A program made the position numbers and the translations under genes. The notes beneath the pieces were generated by a model. It saw only the letters and a program-made list of their open reading frames with translations. It had not been told where the DNA came from and did no database searches. DNA of 64,000 bases from Planctomycetales bacterium 71-10 (GTDB taxonomy: Bacteria > Planctomycetota > Planctomycetia > Isosphaerales > Isosphaeraceae), in assembly GCA_001898385.1 (NCBI GenBank), contig MKTT01000058.1, positions 1-64,000 of the forward strand, written 5' to 3'. Shown one piece after another: positions 39,413-49,168 of this stretch (position 1 is its first letter; each line of letters starts with the position of its first letter).

Positions 39413-40249
39413 ATGTTCATCAGGATCGGCTACGACATCGAGTTCGACGTCCCTTCCCCCACGGCCATGATGATGCTCCTGCGCGTGCATCCGTCGGTCG
39501 AGCCCGCGCTGGTGCGGCCGGAGGACCTGAACGTCGAGCCCGCGACCGACGTGCGGGACTTCGACGACCCCTTCGGCAATCGCGCCCGTCGCATCCTCGC
39601 CCCGGCCGGCGTGCTGCGGCTGACCAACGACGCCGTCGTCCGGGTCGACGGCCTCCCCGACCCGGTCGCGGCCGACGCCGAGGAGGTCCCGGTCGCGGAA
39701 CTCCCCCCGGAGGTCATGCCGTTCCTGCTGGCCAGCCGCTATTGCGAGGTCGACCGCCTCAGCGAGGTCGCCTGGGACCTCTTCGCGAACGCCCCGCGCG
39801 GCTGGGGACGGGTCCAGGCGATCGTCGACTACGTCCACGACCACATCACGTTCGGCTATCAGTACGCGCGCTGGACCAAGACCGCGTACGACGCCTTCGA
39901 GGAGAAGAAGGGAGTCTGCCGCGACTTCACCCACCTGGCCGTCGCCTTCTGCCGCTGCATGAACATCCCGGCCCGATACGTCACCGGCTACCTCGGCGAC
40001 ATCGGAGTCGTCCACTCCCCCGACCCGATGGACTTCTCCGCCTGGTTCGAGGTCTACCTCGGCGGCCGGTGGCACACGTTCGACGCCCGCCACAACCAGC
40101 GCCGGATCGGCCGCCTGCTCATGGCCAAGGGCCGCGACGCCGTCGACGTCGCCATCACCACCAGCTTCGGCCCGACGAGGCTGAAGAAGTTCGTCGTCTG
40201 GACCGACGAGGTCACGGACGCGACGGGGGAGACCAAGGTCCAGCCTTGA
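39413..40249 (+). CDS. Transglutaminase-like cysteine peptidase family protein
   Basis: 278 residues, ATG at 39413. The Cys-His-Asp triad of the transglutaminase-like fold is visible: KKGVCRDFTHLAVAFCRCMN (Cys), GRWHTFDARHN (His and Asp), preceded by VDYVHDHITFGYQ. An N-terminal beta domain (RIGYDIEFDVPSP) is typical of the bacterial family linked to Anbu and ATP-grasp operons. Divergent from anbu across about 200 bp; the pairing suggests a shared peptide or protein processing job. The reaction (peptidase or amide ligation) is unproven. Confidence 0.85.
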   Translation: MFIRIGYDIEFDVPSPTAMMMLLRVHPSVEPALVRPEDLNVEPATDVRDFDDPFGNRARRILAPAGVLRLTNDAVVRVDGLPDPVAADAEEVPVAELPPEVMPFLLASRYCEVDRLSEVAWDLFANAPRGWGRVQAIVDYVHDHITFGYQYARWTKTAYDAFEEKKGVCRDFTHLAVAFCRCMNIPARYVTGYLGDIGVVHSPDPMDFSAWFEVYLGGRWHTFDARHNQRRIGRLLMAKGRDAVDVAITTSFGPTRLKKFVVWTDEVTDATGETKVQP

Positions 40250-40283
40250 CCCCCCCGGTCGAGCGATCCGCTCCGTGCCCCCG

Positions 40284-41735
<1,452 letters not shown>

Positions 41736-41850
41736 GGCGTCCTCATCCAGTTGAGGCGTCTTCCATTCCTGTTGTCGCCCGGCCGAAGCGCGAGCCGCCA
41801 TGATGCGAAAGAGCACGACGCGCAATCCCGCTCTATCGTCTCATCCGCGA

Positions 41851-42651
41851 CTATACCATGTCACCCCCCGGGTTCAACCCCAAAATCCCGAGGGCCGAGG
41901 GCTTGCGTCCGTCGGGAGGGCCGAGGGAGGCTTCCAGGTACGTGATGGGCGGGTTGGCCCGGAACGGCCCCCAGTCGGCCGGGCCGGCCCCGTCCCCCGG
42001 GGCGACCCGGGGGTCGTGCCGGCGCACGGACCCGAACCCGGCGTCGCGAAGCGCCTCCAGGCGGGCCTCGGCCGGGAGGTGATAGTTCTCGACCCGCAGC
42101 GGGCCGGACTCCAGGTGGAACGTCCAGTGGATCGGGGCCCCCTCCTCGGCCCCTCGGGGGGCCTCGACCTCGAAGCCGTAGCCGCGGAACGCCGACGTTC
42201 GATCCAGGTCCAGGTCGGGGTTGGTGTCGACGGCGATGAACCGGCCCGTCGGCTTCAGCAGCCGGGCCACGCCCCGGCACATGGCCGCCAGCTCCGCGCG
42301 GTCCCGCGCGTAGTTGAGCAGGTAGGCTGCGACGACCAGGTCGAAGGGGCCCGCCGCGATCGGCTCCGTGCAATCGCCGACGGCGTACTCGACCCCCAGC
42401 GGGCGCGCGGCCTCCTCGGCCCTGGCCAGCTCGATCATCGCCGACGAGCGATCCACGCCCAGCGCGCGGGCCGCGCCGGCCCTGCGAAGCCGCCTCGTGT
42501 AGTAGCCCTCGCCGCAGGCCAGGTCGGCGACGGCCAGGCCCGCCGGCGGGCCGGCCAATTCCATCAGCGTGAACGCCTCGATCGCCTCGCGCCAGGGCTG
42601 GGCCTTGGCGCGCCGATAGTCCTCCGCGATCGCGTCGTAGTCGGTCGCCAT
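41851..42651 (-). CDS. Class I SAM-dependent methyltransferase
   Basis: 266 residues, ATG at 42651. Motif I VADLACGEGYYTRRL, acidic loop ALGVDRSSAMIELARAEE, motif post-II VEYAVGDCTEPI and motif IV FDLVVAAYLLNYA define a Rossmann-fold small-molecule methyltransferase of the Methyltransf_11/25 type. The C-terminal half (GFEVEAPRGAEEGAPIHWTF, VENYHLPAEARLEALRDAGF) resembles ubiquinone/toxoflavin-type enzymes. Substrate not identifiable. It follows the secreted oxidoreductase gene on the same strand. Confidence 0.85.
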   Translation of the reverse strand: MATDYDAIAEDYRRAKAQPWREAIEAFTLMELAGPPAGLAVADLACGEGYYTRRLRRAGAARALGVDRSSAMIELARAEEAARPLGVEYAVGDCTEPIAAGPFDLVVAAYLLNYARDRAELAAMCRGVARLLKPTGRFIAVDTNPDLDLDRTSAFRGYGFEVEAPRGAEEGAPIHWTFHLESGPLRVENYHLPAEARLEALRDAGFGSVRRHDPRVAPGDGAGPADWGPFRANPPITYLEASLGPPDGRKPSALGILGLNPGGDMV

Positions 42652-42721
42652 GCTCGCCTCGCCGGGTCGCCGATCGTCGTGCCGTCGCGCGCCTCTGAGG
42701 AGAGCTTAGATCGCGATCGGC

Positions 42722-44542
42722 TCAGCGTCCCGCGGCGTCCAGCCGCTCCAGCCATTCGCCCCTCGGCGCGTCGAGATCCGGGGCCGCCGCGCCCAGGACC
42801 TCGCGCCAACGCGCGGCCTCGGCCGCCGTGGGAGGGTCGGACGGGCGGGCGGCCCAGTCGTCCGCCAACAGGCCGCGGAGCCCCGCCCGCTGCACCGCCT
42901 GGAAATGGGCGTCGCCGGGCTTCATGTCTCGGAAGTGCATGAGGACGGCGCCGCGGGACAGGAGCCGACGCTGGAGCGTCGCGACGTCGACCCGCCGTGG
43001 GGCGGCGCCCGACTCGACGGCCAGCGCCGCGGCCTCGCCCGCGGCCTCGCCCAGGGCCATCCAGCAGGGCTCCATGCGGAGCGTGCTGAAGCCGACGTGC
43101 GTCCCCGAGACCGGCACCGGCGTCAGCAGGCCGTCGACCCCCTTCGGCACGATCACGCCGTAGGGGATCGTGTACGGCCGGCTCGGCGAGCTGAAGAAGC
43201 CGTCCAGGTGGGCCCGGCCGGGCTCGCGCTTGCGGACGGCGTGCGAGTCGAGCGCGTAGTGGCTCGCAGTGATGCTGTCGGCGTGGATGGGCGGGCGGCC
43301 GTTCGGCCTCGTCGGGATCGCGTCCTTCGCCGTGAACCAGGATTCGCCGACGATCCGACGGCCCTCGCGGACGTAAACCTGGCGCGGGAAGTGGCCGTTG
43401 TCGGCGAACTCCGTGCGCGAAAGCCCCCACTCGCGGCATCGGGCGCGGAAGTCCTCCGGGAGCGATTCGTCGTTCTGGGCGAAGTAGAGCAGGCCGAGCG
43501 TGTAGTCGCGGAGCCGCGTCGCGAAACGGTCGCGCCAGTCCCAGCCGGATGTCGGCCAGGGCCAGTTCTCCTCCGGGAGGTCGGAGGAGAGGAAGTTCCA
43601 GTGCTGGTTGTTGGCGTCGACCTTGCGGTTGGGGATGGCCACCGGGTTGAAGATCCGGCCGACGGCGTCCCAGGCCAGGGCCGTCGGCTTCGGGCCCTTG
43701 CCGTCGGCCGGCGCGGTGGTGCGGCCCTCGCGGATGTCGTCGGCCAGCGAAAGATATTCGTCGCGGTCGTAGCGAGCGGGCTTCTCGATCGCGACCCGAT
43801 CGGCCGGGTCCTTCGTGAGGCAGAGCCGATAGTTAAACGCCTGGATGGCGTTGTCGGCCTGTCCCGTCGACCCGACGGCGGGGTCGGCCCCCCACGGCTT
43901 GTAGAGCCGGCCGGCCATCGCCTCGCCGAACTCATCGCGCCCCTCGCGGCCCACGCGATACTCGCAACCGGCCGCCGCGGCGAGGTCCCCCTCGTAGGTC
44001 GCGTCGATGAATACCTTCGCGCGGTAGGTCTCGACGGCCCCCGTCGCGCGGTCGCGCACGCGGACCGCGACGACCCGGCCCCCTTCCACGTCCACATTCC
44101 CCGGCTCGGCGTCGAACTGGCGATTGCGCAGGACGGTCAGCCCATCCTTGCGCTCGGCGAGCAAGTCCTCGAAGACCCGCTCGGCGACGCGAGGCTCGAA
44201 GTGGTAGCCGTCGGAGCAGTCGCGGGCCTGCGGGGAGTCGGGGCCGTAGGTCTCGACGTAATGCCGCTTCACCCGGCCGACGAACTCCAGGAACAGCCCG
44301 CCGGTCGCCCCGCGGGTGCCGATGTCCGTCGCCCCGAGCCCGTTCGCCGGCAGCCCGCCGACGTGCGTCCCGCGCTCCAGGATCGCGGCCGATCGCCCGG
44401 CCCTCGCCGCGGCGACCCCCGCCATGATCCCGCCTGGCGTCGCGCCCACGATCACCACGTCGAAGCTCGACTCCGCGGCCGATTCCGCAGGACTCGCGAG
44501 GGACAGCAGGACGATCAAGGCGATGGGCCGAAGTTGCATCAT
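42722..44542 (-). CDS. Secreted FAD-dependent oxidoreductase (FAD_oxidored family)
   Basis: 606 residues, ATG at 44542. Signal peptide LRPIALIVLLSLASPAESA. The FAD-binding Rossmann motif FDVVIVGATPGGIMAGVAAA is followed by ERGTHVGGLPANGLGATDIG and VFIDATYEGDLAAAAGCEYR, marks of the planctomycete/xanthan-lyase-like FAD oxidoreductases (PF12831). RPYTIPYGVIVPKGVDGLLT and ALGEAAGEAAALAVE complete the family pattern. Exported, possibly acting on sugars or polysaccharide breakdown products; the substrate is unknown. Confidence 0.88.
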   Translation of the reverse strand: MMQLRPIALIVLLSLASPAESAAESSFDVVIVGATPGGIMAGVAAARAGRSAAILERGTHVGGLPANGLGATDIGTRGATGGLFLEFVGRVKRHYVETYGPDSPQARDCSDGYHFEPRVAERVFEDLLAERKDGLTVLRNRQFDAEPGNVDVEGGRVVAVRVRDRATGAVETYRAKVFIDATYEGDLAAAAGCEYRVGREGRDEFGEAMAGRLYKPWGADPAVGSTGQADNAIQAFNYRLCLTKDPADRVAIEKPARYDRDEYLSLADDIREGRTTAPADGKGPKPTALAWDAVGRIFNPVAIPNRKVDANNQHWNFLSSDLPEENWPWPTSGWDWRDRFATRLRDYTLGLLYFAQNDESLPEDFRARCREWGLSRTEFADNGHFPRQVYVREGRRIVGESWFTAKDAIPTRPNGRPPIHADSITASHYALDSHAVRKREPGRAHLDGFFSSPSRPYTIPYGVIVPKGVDGLLTPVPVSGTHVGFSTLRMEPCWMALGEAAGEAAALAVESGAAPRRVDVATLQRRLLSRGAVLMHFRDMKPGDAHFQAVQRAGLRGLLADDWAARPSDPPTAAEAARWREVLGAAAPDLDAPRGEWLERLDAAGR

Positions 44543-44832
44543 GATCCTCGACGTTCGCGGAGAGCGGCCGGACGCGCCGAGGATAAGTCCGCGCCCGCCC
44601 CGTCGCAACCGGCCGGTCCCGCTCGGGTCCAGCTCCGTTCCACGGATATCGCCCGACCGCTCGGCGTGGCAGGTGGTCCGGGCTCGCCGCTCGGACCACC
44701 TTGAAAACACGCTCCCTCCCGGTTCGAGAGCGACACTCATCCCGCTCCGAACCCGTCCGCTTGATTCGCGGTCGGACGAGGGATAGCCTCCAGGCGTAAC
44801 ATTGAAAAGCCACGCGATCGTCGAGGCCGACC

Positions 44833-45975
44833 ATGCTCCGCCGCCACCTGCTGCGACTCCTCGCGTCCGTCCCCCTGCTCCGCTCCGGCCTCGGCTCGAC
44901 CGGGCTCGCGGCGATGCCAGACGAGGCCCCCAACGCGGCCGACGTCTACCGCCGGGCGATCGCCTGGTCGGAAGGCTTCCCCCGTTCCGAGTGGTCCGCC
45001 GTCCGCGAGGCCCCCGAGGCGGCCACGCTCCCCGCACAGGTCGACCGATGGTTGGAGGCGGCCCGACCGGCGCTCGCGACGCTCCGCGAGGGGGCCAGGA
45101 TCGACGCCTGTCATTGGGGCGACGAGGCGATGACGGCCGAAAACCTCACTCACGATCGCTTCAACGGCGCCCATCGCCAGCTCGTCGGCCTCGCTTCCCT
45201 CTCCGCGATCCGGCACGCCGAGGCGGGCCGATTCGAGGACGCCCTGGACGACGCCTTCGCCGCGCTGGCCTTCGCCCGCCGGATCGGCGAGGACGGCCCG
45301 ATGATCGCCCGGCTGTTCCAGTGCACCGAGGAGATCGTCACCCGACGGGCGCTGGGCCGCATCCTGCCGCTCCTCGATCGCCCCGCGCTCGACTCGCTCG
45401 CGAGGCGTCTCGACGCGCAGCCCCCCGCGGCACCGGCCTCGGCGATGATCGGGCCGGAGAGGCGGTTCATCCTGAACTGCCTGCGCGGCCACCTGTCGAC
45501 GATGGGCGCGACCCTTTCGGATGAGGATTGGGAGCGGCTGCAACTCGTCGAGGAGGCCCCGGCCCTCAAGCGGCTGACCGGCGGCGAGCGCGCGAGGCTG
45601 AGCGCCCATCTCGACGCCTCGGCACCCGCCTTCGAGGAATTGGGCCGGCGGCTGGACCTCCCCCGCGGCGAGCGAAGCGCGGCCCTCGACGACTTCATCG
45701 CCACGCGCCGCGAGACCGACCCCGTCGCGGCGATGCTGGTGGAGCCCGTGCGGGCGATGCCGAACGCCGTCGAGCGGGCCGACCTCCTCGGCCGGATGCT
45801 CCGCGCCGGGCTCGTCCTGGTCCGCGACGGCGAGGCCGCCTTCAAGACGCTGCGCGACCCCTTCGGCGACGGCCCGTTCGGCCTCGAAAGCCGCGGGGAG
45901 GGGTGGACGATCCGTTCCGCCTTCCCCGACGTCAAGGCGCCGAGCACCGAATTCCGCGTCGGCGAGCCCGATTGA
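44833..45975 (+). CDS. Secreted hypothetical protein
   Basis: 380 residues with a probable signal peptide (RRHLLRLLASVPLLRSGLGS). The mature part is almost entirely helical (AEAGRFEDALDDAFAALAFA, DRPALDSLARRLDAQPP), consistent with a TPR-like repeat fold, and ends with IRSAFPDVKAPSTEFRVGEP. Similar exported helical proteins of unknown function are frequent in Planctomycetes. Start ATG at 44833 without a strong Shine-Dalgarno. Confidence 0.7.
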   Translation: MLRRHLLRLLASVPLLRSGLGSTGLAAMPDEAPNAADVYRRAIAWSEGFPRSEWSAVREAPEAATLPAQVDRWLEAARPALATLREGARIDACHWGDEAMTAENLTHDRFNGAHRQLVGLASLSAIRHAEAGRFEDALDDAFAALAFARRIGEDGPMIARLFQCTEEIVTRRALGRILPLLDRPALDSLARRLDAQPPAAPASAMIGPERRFILNCLRGHLSTMGATLSDEDWERLQLVEEAPALKRLTGGERARLSAHLDASAPAFEELGRRLDLPRGERSAALDDFIATRRETDPVAAMLVEPVRAMPNAVERADLLGRMLRAGLVLVRDGEAAFKTLRDPFGDGPFGLESRGEGWTIRSAFPDVKAPSTEFRVGEPD

Positions 45976-46043
45976 CTCGCCGGGATTGGCGGGTTGTCGC
46001 GAGGCGTCCTCCGTCAACTGTGAAGATTTCATGAAGTGAATGC

Positions 46044-46072
46044 TTGCGACCTGGCGAATCATGCGGTACTAA
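46044..46072 (+). promoter_or_regulatory. Possible sigma-70-like promoter upstream of the DUF1559 gene
   Basis: TTGCGA, 17-bp spacer, TACTAA, about 150 bp before the start codon in a locally AT-richer stretch. Matches to consensus are 4/6 and 3/6, so it is weak. Confidence 0.25.
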
Positions 46073-46220
46073 AAGGACTCGTCTCGTCTCCTTGCAGCGA
46101 GGCCCGTCGGCGTCGACGCCGTGGGCCGGCCCGATGGATCGTCCTTGGCCGCGAGGTTCTCTCGCGCGCCCCCGTCGTTCTCGTACGCACATCACGATCG
46201 GTCGTCAGCGGAGGTCCCTC

Positions 46221-47291
46221 ATGGTTCGCCCCCTGTGCCAGGCGGAATCCCCCGGCGCGACGCCGCGCCGCGGCTTCACGCTCATCGAGCTGTTGGTGGT
46301 GATCGCGATCATCGCCGTGCTGATCGCCCTGCTCCTCCCCGCCGTCCAGGCGGCCCGCGAGGCCGCGCGGCGGATGCAATGCACGAACAACCTGAAGCAG
46401 CTCAACCTGGCCCTCCACAACTACGTGGACGTGGTGGGGAGCTACCCTTACTGCGGCGGCTTCGGCACCGGCGGCAAGGGCTGGGGCTGGCTGCCGATGG
46501 TCCTGCCGCAGTTGGAGCAAGGCTCGCTCTACAACGCCATCAACTTCCTGGACAGCTGCGACTGCCGGGCGATGTCGACGGTCCGCCGGATCGTCATCGC
46601 CTCGTTCTTCTGCCCGACCGACCCGAACACCGGGAGGCTCTACACCGACCGCACCACCCCGGGCGTCGCCTGCTTCGGCGGCGACTCGACGCGAGACGAC
46701 CCGACGAACAACCGCCAGAACGGGATGCTCAACAACTACACCGGCAGCTTCGGCGACGGCTACAGCAACAGCCCGACCAACCCGTACGACACGGCCGGCT
46801 CCGGCCTGAAGTACGGCTGCGGCGGCTGCAACGCCTCCGGCTCCGCGGCCGAGACCGCCGCGGCCGACTGCCAGTCGCCCACCGGCGCCTACGGGTCGGG
46901 CATCAACCACCGCGGCTTCTTCGACTATCGCAGCGTCTCCCCCGCGGTGACGATCGCCTCGGTCACGGACGGCCTGAGCAACACCTTCGTCCTCGGCGAG
47001 GTCGCCTCGGTGGTCCGCTCGCAAAGCTCGGTCTGGTACACCAGCACCGGGGCCACCAATGGCACCTGCATCCCGATGAACTGGACCCTGCTGCGCTGCC
47101 TCCGCGACCCGACCTACGCCAACGCCAACAGCTGGTCCGGCCGGGGCTTCTCCGGCTTCCACTCCGGCGGCTGCAACTTCGGCATGGCCGACGGCTCGGT
47201 CCGCTTCGTCAAGCAGTCGGTCGACCAGCGCACCTACAACGCGCTGGGGAGCCGCCGCGGCGGCGAGGTCATCAGCTCCGACGCCTACTGA
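46221..47291 (+). CDS. DUF1559 protein with type IV prepilin-like N-terminus
   Basis: 356 residues, ATG at 46221 with GGAGG upstream. [20 protein letters not shown] is a prepilin peptidase site and pseudopilin helix; [20 protein letters not shown] and [11 protein letters not shown] are the DUF1559 entry, and the end ([20 protein letters not shown]) is the family's H-x-GG...ADGSV mark (H-X9-DG). Planctomycetes carry large numbers of such genes; they are thought to be exported pilin- or pseudopilin-like surface proteins. Followed 29 bp later by its typical small lipoprotein partner. Confidence 0.95.
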   Translation: MVRPLCQAESPGATPRRGFTLIELLVVIAIIAVLIALLLPAVQAAREAARRMQCTNNLKQLNLALHNYVDVVGSYPYCGGFGTGGKGWGWLPMVLPQLEQGSLYNAINFLDSCDCRAMSTVRRIVIASFFCPTDPNTGRLYTDRTTPGVACFGGDSTRDDPTNNRQNGMLNNYTGSFGDGYSNSPTNPYDTAGSGLKYGCGGCNASGSAAETAAADCQSPTGAYGSGINHRGFFDYRSVSPAVTIASVTDGLSNTFVLGEVASVVRSQSSVWYTSTGATNGTCIPMNWTLLRCLRDPTYANANSWSGRGFSGFHSGGCNFGMADGSVRFVKQSVDQRTYNALGSRRGGEVISSDAY

Positions 47292-47320
47292 TTCGACCCG
47301 ACGGACCGGAGACTCGATCC

Positions 47321-47791
47321 ATGCGATTCGCACCGAGGAAGGCCCTGGCCGCCGCGACGTCGGCCGGCCTGGGCCTGACGCTCGCCGTCGCGACCGGCCT
47401 CGCCGGCTGCGGCGGCGAGCCGGGCCTCGTGAAGGTCACGGGCAAGATCACCTACAAGGGCCAGCCCGTGGCCAAGGGGAACGTCTATTTCACCCCCGAG
47501 AAGGGGGGCCGCGCCGCCGAGTCCCCCCTCGACTCCTCCGGCTCCTATCGCCTGGGGACCTTCGACACGGGCGACGGCGCCTACGTCGGCCCGTACCAGG
47601 TCTCCGTCGTCTCGCGCGGCGAGGACAAGGCCAAGCCGACCGGCAAGAAGGCCAAGGCGGTCATGGAGGAAGACCTCCAGGGGACGGGCGACCCGCTCAT
47701 CCCCAAGAAGTACTTCTCCCCGGAGACCTCCCAGCTCAAGGCCGACGTCCCCGAAGGGGGAGGCAACTTCGACTTCGAGCTGACCGACTGA
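47321..47791 (+). CDS. Small lipoprotein, carboxypeptidase-regulatory-like fold
   Basis: 156 residues. Signal peptide with lipobox TGLAGC (Cys at about 27). VKVTGKITYKGQPVAKGNVY FTP is a transthyretin/CarboxypepD_reg-like strand pattern, and YQVSVVSRGEDK and FDFELTD continue the beta sandwich. This type of lipoprotein is regularly encoded after DUF1559 genes in Planctomycetes, so the two probably work together at the envelope. Confidence 0.85.
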   Translation: MRFAPRKALAAATSAGLGLTLAVATGLAGCGGEPGLVKVTGKITYKGQPVAKGNVYFTPEKGGRAAESPLDSSGSYRLGTFDTGDGAYVGPYQVSVVSRGEDKAKPTGKKAKAVMEEDLQGTGDPLIPKKYFSPETSQLKADVPEGGGNFDFELTD

Positions 47792-47802
47792 CCGACGGCG
47801 GG

Positions 47803-47824
47803 GCCCGCGCCTCACGGTGCGGGC
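47803..47824. terminator. Bidirectional terminator hairpin between convergent genes
   Basis: GCCCGCGCC-tcac-GGTGCGGGC, a 9-bp stem with one G-U pair and a 4-base loop; it overlaps the stop codon of the minus-strand hydrolase gene. Confidence 0.55.
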
Positions 47825-48909
47825 TTCAGCTTCCGGTCGAGGAACTCGTACGCCTTCGCGCGGGCCTCGGCGGGGAAGGCGTGCTCCGCGTCCGGGTAGT
47901 CGGCGACGAGGTCGTCCTCGGCGCGGTAGAGGGCGTAGATCGGCCGCGCGGCCCGGACGCACACGCGGACGCCCTCGACTTCGAAGTTGGCGTCGTGCAG
48001 CGGCGAATTCGTGAAGAAAGGCCGCGGCGCCAGGGCCCCGATCAGCTCCGGCCAATCGAAAGGGATCTTCTTCAGGTCCAGGTCGTAGACGTCCTTCAGC
48101 CGGGGCATGTAACCCTTGTGCGACCATCCCTTCACGTCCCCCTTGTAATAATAGGGGAAGGCGTTGAAGCCGCACGACGAGACCACGGCCTTGATCCTCG
48201 GCTCGAAGAGCGCGACGAAGATCGCGTTGTGGCCGCCCAGCGAATGGCCGATCGCCCCGATCCGCTCGGGGTCGACCTCCGGCAGCGAGGCCAGCACGTC
48301 GACCGCCCGCTTGTGATTCCAGATCCCCTTCATCGACGCGCTGGCGTACCCCATCGCGTAGGGGTCGCACTTGTAGTCGCCGAAGTTGGGATAGTCCGGG
48401 ACGATCGCGACGTAGCCGCGGAGGGCCAGGTCCTTCGCATAATGGCGGCCCTCGCCGCCCCCCAGGCCGGCGGGCTCGTCCTTGCCGATCTTGATCGTCT
48501 GGTGCAGGCAGAGCATGGCCGGACGTTTCGCCGGGGGCCCGTCGGGGATCAGCAGCCAGGCCGGCACGCGGTCGCCGGGCTCGGCCTGGAACTCGATCTT
48601 GCGCCGGGTGTAGCCCGGCTCGCGGGTCTCGGAGAGGACCTTCACGTCGAGCGGCGCGAGCCGTTCGGGGCCGGGGAGCGGCCCCATGACCTCCTGGAGG
48701 TGCTCCAGGACGTGGCCGCGGCGCGCCTCCCAGTCGGCCACGCTCTCGACGGGCCGCTCGCGGCCCTCGGCGTTGCGGACCATCAGCAGGTCCGCGTGGT
48801 CGGCGTAGGCCGGGGCCTGGGCCCGCGCCTGGGCGGCGAGGGCCGCGATCGCGAACGCAGAGGCGCACAGGGGCAGGATGGGCCTGCGCGACGGTCGGTG
48901 GATTCCCAT
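47812..48909 (-). CDS. Secreted alpha/beta hydrolase (acetyl-xylan-esterase/dienelactone-hydrolase-like)
   Basis: 365 residues, ATG at 48909; signal peptide with ALAAQARAQA cleavage region. Nucleophile elbow AIGHSLGGHN, oxyanion strand PAMLCLHQT, and AEHAFPAEARAK carrying the catalytic His. RPVESVADWEARRGHVLEHL is typical of the planctomycete family next to sugar-degradation genes. Likely deacetylates or cleaves esters of plant or algal polysaccharides; the exact substrate is not shown. Confidence 0.85.
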   Translation of the reverse strand: MGIHRPSRRPILPLCASAFAIAALAAQARAQAPAYADHADLLMVRNAEGRERPVESVADWEARRGHVLEHLQEVMGPLPGPERLAPLDVKVLSETREPGYTRRKIEFQAEPGDRVPAWLLIPDGPPAKRPAMLCLHQTIKIGKDEPAGLGGGEGRHYAKDLALRGYVAIVPDYPNFGDYKCDPYAMGYASASMKGIWNHKRAVDVLASLPEVDPERIGAIGHSLGGHNAIFVALFEPRIKAVVSSCGFNAFPYYYKGDVKGWSHKGYMPRLKDVYDLDLKKIPFDWPELIGALAPRPFFTNSPLHDANFEVEGVRVCVRAARPIYALYRAEDDLVADYPDAEHAFPAEARAKAYEFLDRKLKPAP

Positions 48910-49168
48910 CGTGGGTCTCGACGAGGGTGACGTGACGGCCGCCGCGACGTCGGGCGGCCGTCGTCATTATACGAAGTCCGGACCCGGGCGGCGGGGCGAC
49001 GGCCCGGGGCGGTTTCCGGCCAACTCGCTCTGGACGAAAGCGTCGACTTGGGGTCCACTCCGGCGATCGCGGACGAAGGGCGCTCGCGCCCCGGGCGTTC
49101 CGCAACGTCGGGCGACAGGATGCGGGCGCCGGGGGCCGCCTCGGCGGCCGGGATTCAAGGAGGAGATC

